Assembly (NCBI GenBank): GCA_964371055.1 | Contig: CAYJLF010000001.1 | Span: 248,001-312,000 of the forward strand | Direction: 5' to 3' | Length of the DNA stretch: 64,000 bases | DNA from: CAYJLF01 sp964371055 | GTDB taxonomy: Bacteria; Eisenbacteria; RBG-16-71-46; CAIMUX01 | In this document: positions 55,096 to 63,826 of the stretch, piece after piece | Layout: the number at the start of each line of letters is the position of its first letter | Position numbering within the stretch: position 1 is the stretch's first letter | Translations under genes and position numbers: made by a program | Notes under the pieces: generated by a model | Told to the model about the DNA's origin: nothing | The model's database searches: none | What the model saw: the letters and a program-made list of their open reading frames with translations, nothing else

Positions 55096-56552
55096 GGCCT
55101 GTCCCTCCCCACCTGCCCCGGCGGCCCGCCGAGATCAGGCAACCCCTTCGGGAACGGTTCCGAGATCGCCGCCAGGTACTCCTGCAACAGGGCCGCCTCT
55201 TCCGGAGTCCCCGCCCAGGGAGGCATGAAGAAATGCGCGCGCTCGGGATGCTCGACCACCAGCCGGATCATCTCTTCGCTCCAGCCGCGAGTGAGGTGCG
55301 CCACGGCCGACAAACCCGCCGTCGAAGCGTGGCAATCGTTGCAGTGGTATTGGAAGAGCACCTCCCCGACCTTCTTTCGATCGACCGGCGGTAACTCCAG
55401 GAGGGAGCGTTCATCGATCTTCAAGGTCCCGGCCGTCCCCGCTGTTCGCATCGACCCTGCCGCCCAGGCGGCGGCCCCCTCCCACGACACCGCCTGCGGG
55501 TAGCGCCGCGCGACCCAGGCCCGCGTCCAGACGCCCCCCTCCAGGTAGCCGCGTTCGCGCAGGGGCATCAGCTCGTCTTTGTAGATCTGGTTGCTCCAGA
55601 CCACGTCGTAGACGATGTAAGGCTTGCGCACGGCTTCGCGGATGAACTCCCCCGTGCCGACGGCCGCCAGACCGAAGGAGAAGAGGAGGATCGAGAACCC
55701 GGGGCTGACCCAACCCGGGCGCCGGTAGGGACCGAGATAGAGCATGACGAAGACGATCGCGGTGACCGCGAAGATGATGCTCATGAGGATGTTGAGCGGA
55801 GCGGCCGCCACCAGCGCGGCCTGGGCCGAATCCGGGAGCGCGGCGTACCACCAGAGGCCCCCGAGCGTGACCAGGGCCGCGCCGAGCAACCCGGGGCGCG
55901 CCGAGCGCCGGCCGATCATCTCGAGCAGACCGTCTCCCTTCAGGCGGAAGGACGCATGCAGGTAGACATAGAGGCTCGCCAGGAGGAGCGCCCCGCCGGT
56001 CCGCGCGATCGTCTGCGGGAGAAACTGCGGGTTCAGAAAGCCGGTCCAGAATCCGTGGTTCTCGGGCCAGCGCCCCGGATGAAGCATGAACGCGGTGATC
56101 CCGGTGATGAGGACCAGCGAGATCCACGCTGCGCCCGCATAGATCCAACCGATCTGCACGTGGGTCCTCGGCGGCAGCCGGTCCCAGAAGTAGTAGAAGA
56201 CGAAGGCCGCGACGACCTCGATCGCGAAGAAGACATACTCCATCGCCCAGCCGAAGACGAAGGCATGGATCAAGGCCTCGGTCGCCACCGGCGAGGCGAG
56301 TCCGATCGTCCACCAGATGCCGACGCCGGTGATCGCGCCGTAGACCACGGTGAGCAGAATGAAGAACTTCGCGTGGTCCTTGAGATAACCGAGATAGTCC
56401 CGACGCCCCTCGCGCCGGGCGAAGCCGGTCTCGGCAGCGAGGAACATCCCGCCACCGACGGCGTACATCGAGACGAAGACATGCAGGACCGCGATGGCCG
56501 CGATCAGCATCGGGGCGGTCAGGAACGGAACGTGCCACCACGGATAGTGCAT
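55092..56552 (-). CDS. Cytochrome bd-type oxidase subunit I-like protein with fused C-terminal cytochrome c
   Basis: A 486-residue membrane protein. The first 350 residues hold about eight to nine helices with CydA-like features: a first-helix histidine (IAAIAVLHVFVSMYAVGGG), TEALIHAFVFGWAMEYVFFA with conserved acidic residue, and a helix near NPQFLPQTIARTGGALLLAS. The quinol-loop motif of classical CydA is not apparent. The last 100 residues form a cytochrome c domain with HCNDCH near residue 405 and a probable Met ligand in HFFMPPWAG. Such fused CydA-like proteins belong to divergent bd-family clades. The ATG follows GGGAGGG. It is 36 bases downstream of the DUF3078 gene. The cytochrome c domain suggests electrons come from, or go to, a periplasmic carrier. 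Confidence 0.82.
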   Translation of the reverse strand: MHYPWWHVPFLTAPMLIAAIAVLHVFVSMYAVGGGMFLAAETGFARREGRRDYLGYLKDHAKFFILLTVVYGAITGVGIWWTIGLASPVATEALIHAFVFGWAMEYVFFAIEVVAAFVFYYFWDRLPPRTHVQIGWIYAGAAWISLVLITGITAFMLHPGRWPENHGFWTGFLNPQFLPQTIARTGGALLLASLYVYLHASFRLKGDGLLEMIGRRSARPGLLGAALVTLGGLWWYAALPDSAQAALVAAAPLNILMSIIFAVTAIVFVMLYLGPYRRPGWVSPGFSILLFSFGLAAVGTGEFIREAVRKPYIVYDVVWSNQIYKDELMPLRERGYLEGGVWTRAWVARRYPQAVSWEGAAAWAAGSMRTAGTAGTLKIDERSLLELPPVDRKKVGEVLFQYHCNDCHASTAGLSAVAHLTRGWSEEMIRLVVEHPERAHFFMPPWAGTPEEAALLQEYLAAISEPFPKGLPDLGGPPGQVGRDRP

Positions 56553-56588
56553 CGATCCCTCCCGGTGCAGGCCGGCTCAGGCAAAGCG

Positions 56589-57659
56589 TCAGATGAAGCG
56601 ATAGGTCAGACCGAGCGCGAGGGTCTGCTTGAACTGGCCGGTCTTGCGAATGGCCGTGCGCAGCGCCTCGCGGTTCTGCAGGCGGCGGTCGTCCGAGACC
56701 ACGGGCAGGACCGAGTTGTCGTACTTGTCGTAGACCAGCCGGGTGTAGAGCTTGACCGAGATCAGCTTCGTGAGCTGCGAGGAGAACTCGTTCTCCCAAT
56801 CGACGTCCACCATCTTGACGTAGTCGGCAACGTCGGTCGGAAGGTTCCGCTCGCCCGGTCCGGGCCCTTCAAGTTCCGTCGCGGTCAGCAGGTCGAACTC
56901 GTCATCCCCCGAGTAGAAGAGCGCCTGATAGAAACCCAGCTTGCCGGACCAGGCGATCTTCCCTCCGGCCAACTTCGTCTTGTAGTCATTGATCAACTCG
57001 AGGCCGCCGTCGTTCGTCCCCTGAGTCTCGGTCGAGAGGTCGTTCCGGTCGACCTCGTTCTGGAAGACCTGCCGCGAACTCTGCCGGAAGGTGAAACCCA
57101 GCCTCGAGAGGAGCTGGTGGTCGGGCTGGTCGATGAACTTCCGCGCGATCCCGGCCGATTCCTTGAACTTCAGGGGATTGAAACTCAGCCGGCGTCCGAG
57201 CGGATCGGTCAGATCCTGGAACTGGCTCTCGAAGCGGACCGAAGCGAACGGGTCAACGTATCCGCCCAGGGTCAGGCGGAGGATCGACTCCAGGTCGATC
57301 AGGTCGTTGCTCTTCTCCGGCCGGTCCCAGCTTCGCTCCCCGTCCACCGTACTGACCACCTGCTGGTGTGTCTGGCCGTAGGCGAGCTTCAGCGTTGAGA
57401 GCCAGTTCGCCTTCACGCTGACCTGGTTCTCGAGCGCGCCGTTCAGGGTCGCGGTCCAGGACATCGCCCCCTTGTCGCCGCCATTCCAGTTGGTCGAGTA
57501 GGAGCTCTGCGTCAGCAGCAACCCACCCTCCAGCAGGGGATACCACTTTCCGGGTTCGAGGACCCGCTTTCCGTCCTTCGCTGCGTCCTCGGCGCCGGCC
57601 GGCGCTGCCCACGCGACGAAGAGGACCAGCCCCAACCCCAGGCACAAGCGTCGCATCAT
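56589..57659 (-). CDS. DUF3078 outer-membrane beta-barrel protein
   Basis: A 356-residue protein with a signal peptide (MRRLCLGLGLVLFVAWAAPA). The body alternates short beta-strands as in a barrel and carries the DUF3078 landmark YSTNWNGGDKGAMSWTATLN. Later strands include SNDLIDLESILRLTLGGYVD and ISVKLYTRLVYDKYDN, and it ends in LALGLTYRFI, an aromatic-type outer-membrane terminus. The family is widespread in Bacteroidota and relatives, with unknown function. It is the first gene of the set with the bd-like oxidase, an uncommon pairing for an outer-membrane protein. The start has a GAGGAGG somewhat far upstream (about 11-12 bases). Confidence 0.8.
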   Translation of the reverse strand: MMRRLCLGLGLVLFVAWAAPAGAEDAAKDGKRVLEPGKWYPLLEGGLLLTQSSYSTNWNGGDKGAMSWTATLNGALENQVSVKANWLSTLKLAYGQTHQQVVSTVDGERSWDRPEKSNDLIDLESILRLTLGGYVDPFASVRFESQFQDLTDPLGRRLSFNPLKFKESAGIARKFIDQPDHQLLSRLGFTFRQSSRQVFQNEVDRNDLSTETQGTNDGGLELINDYKTKLAGGKIAWSGKLGFYQALFYSGDDEFDLLTATELEGPGPGERNLPTDVADYVKMVDVDWENEFSSQLTKLISVKLYTRLVYDKYDNSVLPVVSDDRRLQNREALRTAIRKTGQFKQTLALGLTYRFI

Positions 57660-57809
57660 CGGTCTTCTTCCTCCTCTGCGCCCGCCGGATCTACGCAAGG
57701 CACCATGCCCGAGCTCGACCCGGCCTTGCCAGTCTCGAAACACCGGTCCCGATCCGCACGCCGGCCCGGGCCGCTCCCGCGGAGCGTTCGCATCCTTGGG
57801 AGCCGCGCA

Positions 57810-58697
57810 TCATTCGTTCGCCGTCCGGGCGAAGACCACATTCGACAGGGAGGACTCGTTTCCGGCCTCGTCGATCGCCTTCAGTCCGAATTCATAGCGG
57901 GTGGCTGCGGCGAGTCCACGCACCGTGTACTCCTCGGCCTGACCTGATGGATAGGGTGTGAAGCTGATCTCGGCGGAATCGGCCTCCGCCCAGGTCGCCT
58001 CGTCCAGGGACCCGGTCGTGTAGCGCAACATGTACCGCGCGGATGTGCCCTCCTCACCGTCGTCCCCGGGGGCGGACCAGGCCAGGCGAACGGTGCTCGA
58101 CGTCACCGCCACGACCTCCAGATCGGTGATCGCCGAGGGTGGGACACCGTCGGGCGGCGGCAGGTAGAAGGAGTAGTCGACCGACAGCCGCCCCTGGTTG
58201 CCCGCCTCATCGATCGCACGCAGAGCGAAGTGATGCACCCAGTCGACGCGCAGGCCGGAGACCCGCATCGAGTCCCGTTGCCCGGAGGCACTCGGGGCCG
58301 GCAAGCCGGTGATCACTTCGGCCGAGTCCCAGACCGCCAGCGTGATGACCGTGTCATGGCGGCGCAGCTCGTAGGCGTGGGCCCGCCCCGCATAGCGATC
58401 GTCTCCGGGGGCGGTCCAGATCAGCAGCACGACGCCATCGCCGGCGACCTGCGCCGACAGGTCATCGATCTGAGCGGGAGGCGTGATGTCCAGTGGCGCG
58501 GCCGGATCATCGTCCCCGGAACAGGCGAGGAGGAGCAAGGGCAGCAGCAGGACGGCCGGCGCCAGCGCCCGGAGCAGCCGCGCCACTCCGCCGCTCGGTC
58601 TCGACTCCTCCGCATGGAAAGGTCGGTTCAGACGAAGAGTGGCGTGCGTTGTCCCCCGGTGGCGCGCGTCGATCTCGTCCTGGTGGAATCTCCCCAT
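57810..58697 (-). CDS. Lipoprotein with two fibronectin type III domains
   Basis: A 295-residue protein whose ATG at 58697 follows GGGAGG. A hydrophobic stretch ends in the lipobox LLLLAC, with Cys at residue 59. The leader before it is unusually long, so an internal start nearer Val38 is possible. The mature part has an acidic linker (SGDDDPAAP) and two FN3 repeats (about 70-170 and 185-290), each with the W-x-A-P-G-D-D core (LIWTAPGDDRYAG; LAWSAPGDDGEEG) and ending in FALRAIDEAGNQG or FGLKAIDEAGNES. The repeat pair shows internal duplication. It is probably a surface carbohydrate-binding or structural lipoprotein; the function is not known. Confidence 0.75.
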   Translation of the reverse strand: MGRFHQDEIDARHRGTTHATLRLNRPFHAEESRPSGGVARLLRALAPAVLLLPLLLLACSGDDDPAAPLDITPPAQIDDLSAQVAGDGVVLLIWTAPGDDRYAGRAHAYELRRHDTVITLAVWDSAEVITGLPAPSASGQRDSMRVSGLRVDWVHHFALRAIDEAGNQGRLSVDYSFYLPPPDGVPPSAITDLEVVAVTSSTVRLAWSAPGDDGEEGTSARYMLRYTTGSLDEATWAEADSAEISFTPYPSGQAEEYTVRGLAAATRYEFGLKAIDEAGNESSLSNVVFARTANE

Positions 58698-58728
58698 CGT
58701 CAACCTCCCCGTGACACCCGGACTCTGG

Positions 58729-58893
58729 TCAGCTCTTGCGACTCGTCTTGACCCCGAATGAACTGATCTTCTGGGTCACCTTCTTCGATCCGCACTTCGG
58801 ACAGGCAACCTTGGCCTTCTCGTGCTCCTTGATTCCGAGGATGAGGTTGAAGCTTTTGCCGCAGCCCGTGCACTTGTACTCGTAGGTCGGCAT
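58729..58893 (-). CDS. FmdB-family zinc-ribbon protein (54 residues)
   Basis: A very short gene that reads MPTYEYKCTGCGKSFNLIL and later ACPKCGSKKVTQKISSF. The opening MPTYEYKC and the two CxxC pairs that bind one zinc are diagnostic of FmdB/CxxC_CxxC_SSSS regulatory zinc ribbons. The AAGGAGGT ribosome-binding site seven bases before the ATG is the best in the window, and the reading frame ends in TGA. The family is linked to regulation in a few organisms, but its mode of action is not established. It lies 31 bases upstream of the FN3 lipoprotein gene and may share its transcript. Confidence 0.92.
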   Translation of the reverse strand: MPTYEYKCTGCGKSFNLILGIKEHEKAKVACPKCGSKKVTQKISSFGVKTSRKS

Positions 58894-59137
58894 GGATAGA
58901 CCTCCTTGAACCTCCGGTCCCGTCTTCCGTCCGTGGGGAGTCTACCCTCGGGTCCGCAAGCGGCTCAAGCGTCGGCGAACCGGCCCGGGGTGGGGGTGGA
59001 CGGAACAGAACTCCATGCCTTGCCCGCTGTGGTGGGAGGGACCCGCCCGTGCCGCGCTTCTACGGTTGGCTCCGATGGTGTATCCTCTTCGACGGTTGAT
59101 CCCCCACCCGGCTTCCATTCTCGACAGGAGGCACAGC

Positions 59138-60181
59138 ATGCGACTTGCCACCGGACTTTTCGCACTCTTGGTCCTGACCGCTCCGGCCGACGCGCAGCGG
59201 CTCTTCGTCGGTCTGGAGGGCACGGGGCTTCCCACCCGGTCCTCCGACCTGGCAGGGTTTCCCAATGTCTCCTGGAGCGATCACAACGCCTGCGATGTCA
59301 GCGGCGCCGCGGCCACTCCCGAAGGGGAACTCCTGATCTGCGCCGGCCCCTTCACGACACGGCTCTACCGCCTCGCGCTCAGCGGCTCGCCGGAGCTTCT
59401 GGCCACGATCTCGGTCGACATTCACGGCATGGGGTATGGGAACGGAACGCTCTACGGTTTCTCGAACTTCACCTCGCCGCGAGGGATCTACACGATCGAC
59501 CGGACGACGGGGCAGGCCGCGCTGGCCGTCGACCTGGACGCCTCGGGATTCCGCTTCTTCGCGCTCGACTTCAACCCGGACGACGGCCTGCTCTACGGGT
59601 ACACCGAGTACGGTTCACCGACCGGTCTGTACTCCATCGATCCGGTCTCGGGCGCCACGACCTTCATCACGGGACCGATCCCGGCGTCCAATACGCAGGG
59701 ACGCGCACTGGCGGTCGGCCATGGCACGATCTATCTGGCGGCGACGCGGGGCGCGGACGAGATCCCGCTCTATGCCTACGACCTCGAGGCGGGCGCACAG
59801 TGGGTGGCGTTCACAGCGCCCTATCCGCAGTCGAATGCGACGGGAGGCGCGGCCTGGATCCCGGCGCCCGCGAGCGGTCTGCCCGCGGGGAAGGATGCGT
59901 ATGGACTCTCCCCCACCATCGACCTCGTCGCGCCAAATCCGGTGCGCAACGGAGCGCGGGTCGCGTGGTCGCTTCCAGCCCCGGGTCGGTATCGCCTGGA
60001 ACTGTTCGATGTGGCCGGACGGTGCGTGTCGGTGCTCGACGCCGGGATGATCGATTCAGGCTCCTGGACGACGACCTGGAATCGGACGGTGGAGGGCGCC
60101 GGCCTGCCGGCGGGAACCTACTACCTCCGCTTGTGGACGGAGGGCGGAGACGCCACGGCCCCGATTCGGCTCATCCGGTAG
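59138..60181 (+). CDS. Secreted beta-rich (propeller-like) protein with C-terminal sorting-like domain
   Basis: A 347-residue exported protein with a short signal peptide (MRLATGLFALLVLTAPADA). The body has repeating strands with phrases such as LYRLALSGSPELLATISVDI, GIYTIDRTTGQAALAVDLDA and GLYSIDPVSGATTFITG, spaced about 45 residues apart as in a beta-propeller. The last 85 residues are a divergent sorting-type tail: VAPNPVRNGARVAWSL and ELFDVAGRCVSVL, then TWNRTVEGAGLPAGTYYLRL in place of WDG. It might therefore use a variant of the export signal. The ATG follows AGGAGG. It is convergent with the pseudopilin gene. No enzyme activity is apparent. Confidence 0.78.
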   Translation: MRLATGLFALLVLTAPADAQRLFVGLEGTGLPTRSSDLAGFPNVSWSDHNACDVSGAAATPEGELLICAGPFTTRLYRLALSGSPELLATISVDIHGMGYGNGTLYGFSNFTSPRGIYTIDRTTGQAALAVDLDASGFRFFALDFNPDDGLLYGYTEYGSPTGLYSIDPVSGATTFITGPIPASNTQGRALAVGHGTIYLAATRGADEIPLYAYDLEAGAQWVAFTAPYPQSNATGGAAWIPAPASGLPAGKDAYGLSPTIDLVAPNPVRNGARVAWSLPAPGRYRLELFDVAGRCVSVLDAGMIDSGSWTTTWNRTVEGAGLPAGTYYLRLWTEGGDATAPIRLIR

Positions 60182-60206
60182 CGTTGGATCGGGGCGCGGA
60201 CGGACA

Positions 60207-60581
60207 TCACGGGTGCAGAACGTGCTCGGCGGGGGCGATCGCGCAACGGATCTCGGCGACGTCTCCGCCGGCGATCGTGATCTCGTAGTCGTCGTGGCTC
60301 TCGTCATCACTCTCAGGACACTCGGTCAGATCCGCGGGCACGACATGGGCCGCGAGCAGTTCCTCGCCGTTGAGCAGGGCGTCGATGAGACCCTGGTCAC
60401 TGGCGTAGAGCGTGGCGGCCGCCCAGAGATTGCGCTGGTTGGAGAGGCACGAGGCGCGGCCGGCGCGTGCCCGGGTGCGCGCATAGTTGGGGGCCGCGAT
60501 CGCAGCCAGAATGCCGATCACGACGCAGACGATCGCGAGTTCCACGAGGGTGAAGCCTGCCCGACGACGCGGTTCTGACAT
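60207..60581 (-). CDS. Type IV pilin-like protein (pseudopilin/prepilin)
   Basis: A 124-residue protein with the prepilin signature RRRAGFTLVELAIVCVVIGI: a basic leader, the Gly-Phe cleavage site and Glu at position +5, then a hydrophobic helix. The following stretch (PNYARTRARAGRASCLSNQRNLWAAATLY) is the usual pseudopilin helix. The short C-terminal part has an acidic run (CPESDDESHDDYEITI) and two further cysteines that could form the D-region disulfide. Such short proteins are common as minor pilins or as DUF1559-like type IV pilin-like proteins. The ATG follows AAGGAGGG. No pilus assembly genes are adjacent, so it is an orphan here. Confidence 0.88.
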   Translation of the reverse strand: MSEPRRRAGFTLVELAIVCVVIGILAAIAAPNYARTRARAGRASCLSNQRNLWAAATLYASDQGLIDALLNGEELLAAHVVPADLTECPESDDESHDDYEITIAGGDVAEIRCAIAPAEHVLHP

Positions 60582-60853
60582 CGTCTCGCCCTCCTTTTCC
60601 TCCGGCGTCGCCCCGCCCCGTCCGGGCGCACGCCGGTCCGGAAGGACGATTCGTTCATCGCTGGTGCCAAAGAAAGTGGAGGGCGAGGGATCTTTCCCGC
60701 CCTGAGACGATTCGCGCCAATGATCTGCCGGACAAGGAGTTAGCGGGCGGCTACCGGGCTCCGCCCACCTCGGCCGCCACCCGGCCGGCCATGGACACAA
60801 GAGCGAACCGCAATGCCGGTTGCAGAGCGCGCGAACCGGGAAGAATCTTCCGC

Positions 60854-61384
60854 TCAGTCGTCTCCAGCCTCCGAGGCCGGTGTCTCCGCGATGCTCCGGC
60901 CGAGGATCAGGTGGGCCCGGGCCTCGCCGTGGCACCGCACCACGCCGGGCAGACAACCCCAGCGTTCGAAGCCGGACTTCTCGAGCAGGCGGATGCTCGC
61001 ACCATTCCCCTCGATGACAATGCCAAAGATGCTCCGGTGTCCGAGCGCGACCGCATGGGCGACCGCCGCGTGGACGAGCGCCGTCCCGACGCCGCGTCCC
61101 TGATGCGCGCCCGCCACGTAGTAGCTCAGCTCGGCCGCGTGCGCCGTCGCCGCCCGTCCCGGCCGCCAGGGCGACAGCGTGGCATACCCGATCACGGCGT
61201 CATCGAAAACCGCCACCAGGACGGGATAGCGCGGTTCCTGGTGCTCCGCGAACCAGGCCTGCCGTTCGGCCGCCGGCATCGGCGCCAGGTCGGCCGTCTG
61301 GAAGCGCCGCGCCACCGCTTCGTTGTAGATCGCGTCGATGGCCCGCAGGTCGGCGGCGACCGCGGTCCGGATCGTCGTTCCCAT
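60854..61384 (-). CDS. GNAT N-acetyltransferase, phosphinothricin acetyltransferase-like
   Basis: A 176-residue GNAT. It begins IRTAVAADLRAIDAIYNEAV, the usual opening of the Pat/YwnH group. The acetyl-CoA pyrophosphate loop is GAHQGRGVGTALVHA (the Q/R-x-x-G-x-G/A motif). The C-terminal part contains EGNGASIRLLEKSGFERWG with the HDLGF-like strand. Members of this branch acetylate methionine sulfone/sulfoximine or phosphinothricin, but substrate cannot be assigned from sequence. It lies 45 bases downstream of ftcD on the same strand and may be read through from it. Confidence 0.85.
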   Translation of the reverse strand: MGTTIRTAVAADLRAIDAIYNEAVARRFQTADLAPMPAAERQAWFAEHQEPRYPVLVAVFDDAVIGYATLSPWRPGRAATAHAAELSYYVAGAHQGRGVGTALVHAAVAHAVALGHRSIFGIVIEGNGASIRLLEKSGFERWGCLPGVVRCHGEARAHLILGRSIAETPASEAGDD

Positions 61385-61429
61385 GGGCCTGCCTGCCCCG
61401 GCTTGGATCCGCGGACGCGGACCGACTCC

Positions 61430-63103
61430 TTACCCGATCGTCTTCTCCACTTCGGCGAGAATCATCGCCGCGCGCTCGACCGCCCGTGCCCTGGCCTGAA
61501 CGGCCCGGCGGCGGACCGCCTCGACCCACGCGGCATCGGTCAGGCTCTTCAGGTTGATGACAACGTTGAGGTAGGCCCCCTCCGCGCAGGTTCGCGCACA
61601 GAGGGCCGCCACTCCGGCATCCGACACCGAATTGGGATTGCCCGATCGCACGGTCTGTTCGGCCAGATCGAACACCTCGAGAGAGCGCTCGAGCACGGAG
61701 AGGGGGATCTCCGCGGCGCGCTGCGTCGCCTCCTGCACCGCCGCTTCCTTCGCAGCTGCATCGGCCGGAGCCTTGCCCGGCAGCCGGAAGGCATCCATCA
61801 CCCGGTTGAAGGCGCGCGTATCCTCGTCGACGGCCCAGAGGAACCAGTCCTTCAGTTCCTGTCCTTTGGGCGCGAGCGTCTTCATCGGCTCCCAGGAGGC
61901 GTCGAGCCCCTTCTTCCCGATCGTCAGGTTCGCCACCATCGCGGCAAGCGCGCCGCCGAGCGCCCCACAGAGCGCGGCCACACTGCCGCCGCCGGGGGCC
62001 GGCGAATCGCTCGACAGCTCGTCGGCGAAACCGCGAACCGTCAACTCCACCAGGGAGCCCTTCCGATCGGCCACCGCGTATTCGATCACCTTCTTGTCCA
62101 GATCGAACGGGGCCAGCTCCGACAGGCCGAGGGAACGGACGGCGGTGTGCAGGATCTCCTTCTCGGGCACCCCGGTCGACTTGCCGGAGCGCGCGAGGTA
62201 GTACCGGCCGGCCTCGAGGAGTGCCCGCTTCGGGATCAATCCGACCAGTTCGCTGCCGGTAACGCGCAGGCCTAGTCGGGCCGCCTCCTCGACACACGTC
62301 TCGAAGGCGACGTGCGGAGGGGTGACATTGGCGTCGATCAGGTTGATGGAGACCTGCGCGCATCCGTACTCCTCGATCGTCCATCCGACCGCTCGCACCG
62401 CCTTGAGCCGGCCGGGGCTGTAGACCTTGTTGCCGTTCGCATCCAGGACCGTTTTGCCGGCGGCGTCTTTCTTCAATCGACCGTTTTCCCGGATGCTCAG
62501 CGCGACCTCGTGGGCCAGCTTCTTGTCGCGGGTATTGAGATTGACGTTGTACGCGATCAGGAACTCGCGCGCGCCGATGGCGGTGGCGCCGGTGCGCGGG
62601 TTGAACTCGGCCGGGCCGAAGTCGGGCTTCCAGGCCGGATCGGCCAGCTTCTTCGGCAAACCCTCATACTCGCCCGATCGGATATTGGCCAGCGACTGGC
62701 GTTCGGGGGTCGCAGCAGCGCGGTCATAGAGGTAGACGGGGATCCCGAGGTCGCGCCCGACGCGGAGGCCCAGGCGGCGCGCGATCTCAGCACACTCCTC
62801 CATTGTGACACCGCTGACCGGAACGAAGGGGCAGACGTCCGTTGCTCCCATCCGGGGATGCTCCCCCTGATGCTTGCTCATATCGATCAGCTCGGCCGCC
62901 TTCGCAATGGCCCGAAACGCCGCCTCCCCGACCCCCGCGGGCGACCCGACCAGGGTAAAGACGGTACGGTTGGTCGCGGCGCCCGGATCGACGTCCAGCA
63001 GGCGAACCCCCTCCACCCCTCTGATCTCCGCGGCAATCGCATCCAGGACCGCCGCGTCCCTTCCCTCGCTGAAATTCGGGACACACTCGACCAGCTTCTG
63101 CAT
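61430..63103 (-). CDS. ftcD: Glutamate formimidoyltransferase / formimidoyl-THF cyclodeaminase, bifunctional
   Basis: A 557-residue fused folate enzyme. The N-terminal formimidoyltransferase (about 1-325) starts KLVECVPNFSEGRD and contains GEHPRMGATDVCPFVPVSG, GPAEFNPRTGATAIGAREFL and INLIDANVTPPHVAFE. The C-terminal helical cyclodeaminase (about 345-557) shows SDSPAPGGGSVAALCGALGG and ANLTIGKKG, then ENRAFN-like EDTRAFNRVMDAFRLP. Together they move the formimino group from formiminoglutamate to tetrahydrofolate and release ammonia, as in histidine degradation or purine fermentation. No hut genes are nearby. The ATG follows AAGGGGA. Confidence 0.93.
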   Translation of the reverse strand: MQKLVECVPNFSEGRDAAVLDAIAAEIRGVEGVRLLDVDPGAATNRTVFTLVGSPAGVGEAAFRAIAKAAELIDMSKHQGEHPRMGATDVCPFVPVSGVTMEECAEIARRLGLRVGRDLGIPVYLYDRAAATPERQSLANIRSGEYEGLPKKLADPAWKPDFGPAEFNPRTGATAIGAREFLIAYNVNLNTRDKKLAHEVALSIRENGRLKKDAAGKTVLDANGNKVYSPGRLKAVRAVGWTIEEYGCAQVSINLIDANVTPPHVAFETCVEEAARLGLRVTGSELVGLIPKRALLEAGRYYLARSGKSTGVPEKEILHTAVRSLGLSELAPFDLDKKVIEYAVADRKGSLVELTVRGFADELSSDSPAPGGGSVAALCGALGGALAAMVANLTIGKKGLDASWEPMKTLAPKGQELKDWFLWAVDEDTRAFNRVMDAFRLPGKAPADAAAKEAAVQEATQRAAEIPLSVLERSLEVFDLAEQTVRSGNPNSVSDAGVAALCARTCAEGAYLNVVINLKSLTDAAWVEAVRRRAVQARARAVERAAMILAEVEKTIG

Positions 63104-63218
63104 ACAATCCCCTTACGCCGTGATCCCCGTCCGGGGCCGGGGGAGTATCCCCTCTCGCCGCCCCCACCCGGGGATCCGTCCGATAGCCAGAGGCCATTGT
63201 AGCGACGGGAGGTCCGAC

Positions 63219-63785
63219 ATGAAACGATCGCGGAATCTCGAGGCGGCACTTCTTGGTTCGGCCCTCGGGCTGGCCGCCATCCTCCTGGCCCTCGCTGGGC
63301 CGATCTCCTGCGGCGGCCGGAAGGCCCAGTCCTCCGGCGGCAGCGGCGTGTCCAACCAGCAAGGTCAGGGCTTCATCGTCCCGCTGAGGGAGCAACGGCG
63401 CTGGGCGTACGAGATCGACCCGACACCCGCGCTGGAGAAGAAGCCGGCCTACCTGCTCAAGACCATCGGCTTCCCGTCGCTCGGCAGCAGTCTCGACAAC
63501 GAGGCTCTGGCCGTCCTGCGCGACGTGGCGACGATGATGAAGGATCGCGCGAGGGTGAAGATCCTCTTCCTCGGACTGACCGACCAGGGGACAGAGAAGG
63601 TCAACGCCGAGAACCTGGGCCTGAACCGGGCGAAGGCCGCGCGCGATTTCGTGGCAGAACAGGGAGTCGAGAAGACGCGCACGACGATGGCGACCTTCGG
63701 CGCGCGGGCGGCCCAAGGCGATCCCCGCGACCCCGTTGCGCAGGAAAAGGACCGCCGCGTGGAGATCTGGTTAGTCGAGGAGTAG
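63219..63785 (+). CDS. OmpA-family peptidoglycan-binding-like envelope protein
   Basis: A 188-residue exported protein. A hydrophobic N-terminus (LLGSALGLAAILLALAGPIS) ends at a Cys, but the preceding GPIS is not a canonical lipobox. The C-terminal domain (about 85-188) is OmpA-like: GFPSLGSSLDNEALAVLRDV, then VKILFLGLTDQGTEKVNAEN and LGLNRAKAARDFV. This gives the TD...N...R order that binds diaminopimelate in OmpA/Pal proteins, and the end is KDRRVEIWLVEE. It probably tethers the outer membrane to peptidoglycan. The ATG follows GGGAGGT. It is divergent from ftcD. Confidence 0.8.
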   Translation: MKRSRNLEAALLGSALGLAAILLALAGPISCGGRKAQSSGGSGVSNQQGQGFIVPLREQRRWAYEIDPTPALEKKPAYLLKTIGFPSLGSSLDNEALAVLRDVATMMKDRARVKILFLGLTDQGTEKVNAENLGLNRAKAARDFVAEQGVEKTRTTMATFGARAAQGDPRDPVAQEKDRRVEIWLVEE

Positions 63786-63826
63786 CGTTCGGGGGGTGGC
63801 GATGGAGGTGCGGCGATCGAGGTTGG

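Noticed and set aside
60655..60669. Sigma-54-like promoter (TGGCACCAGCGATGAA, minus strand) upstream of the pseudopilin gene
   Set aside because: The -24 box is perfect, but the -12 box lacks the essential GC (GG-N10-GA), so I do not call it.
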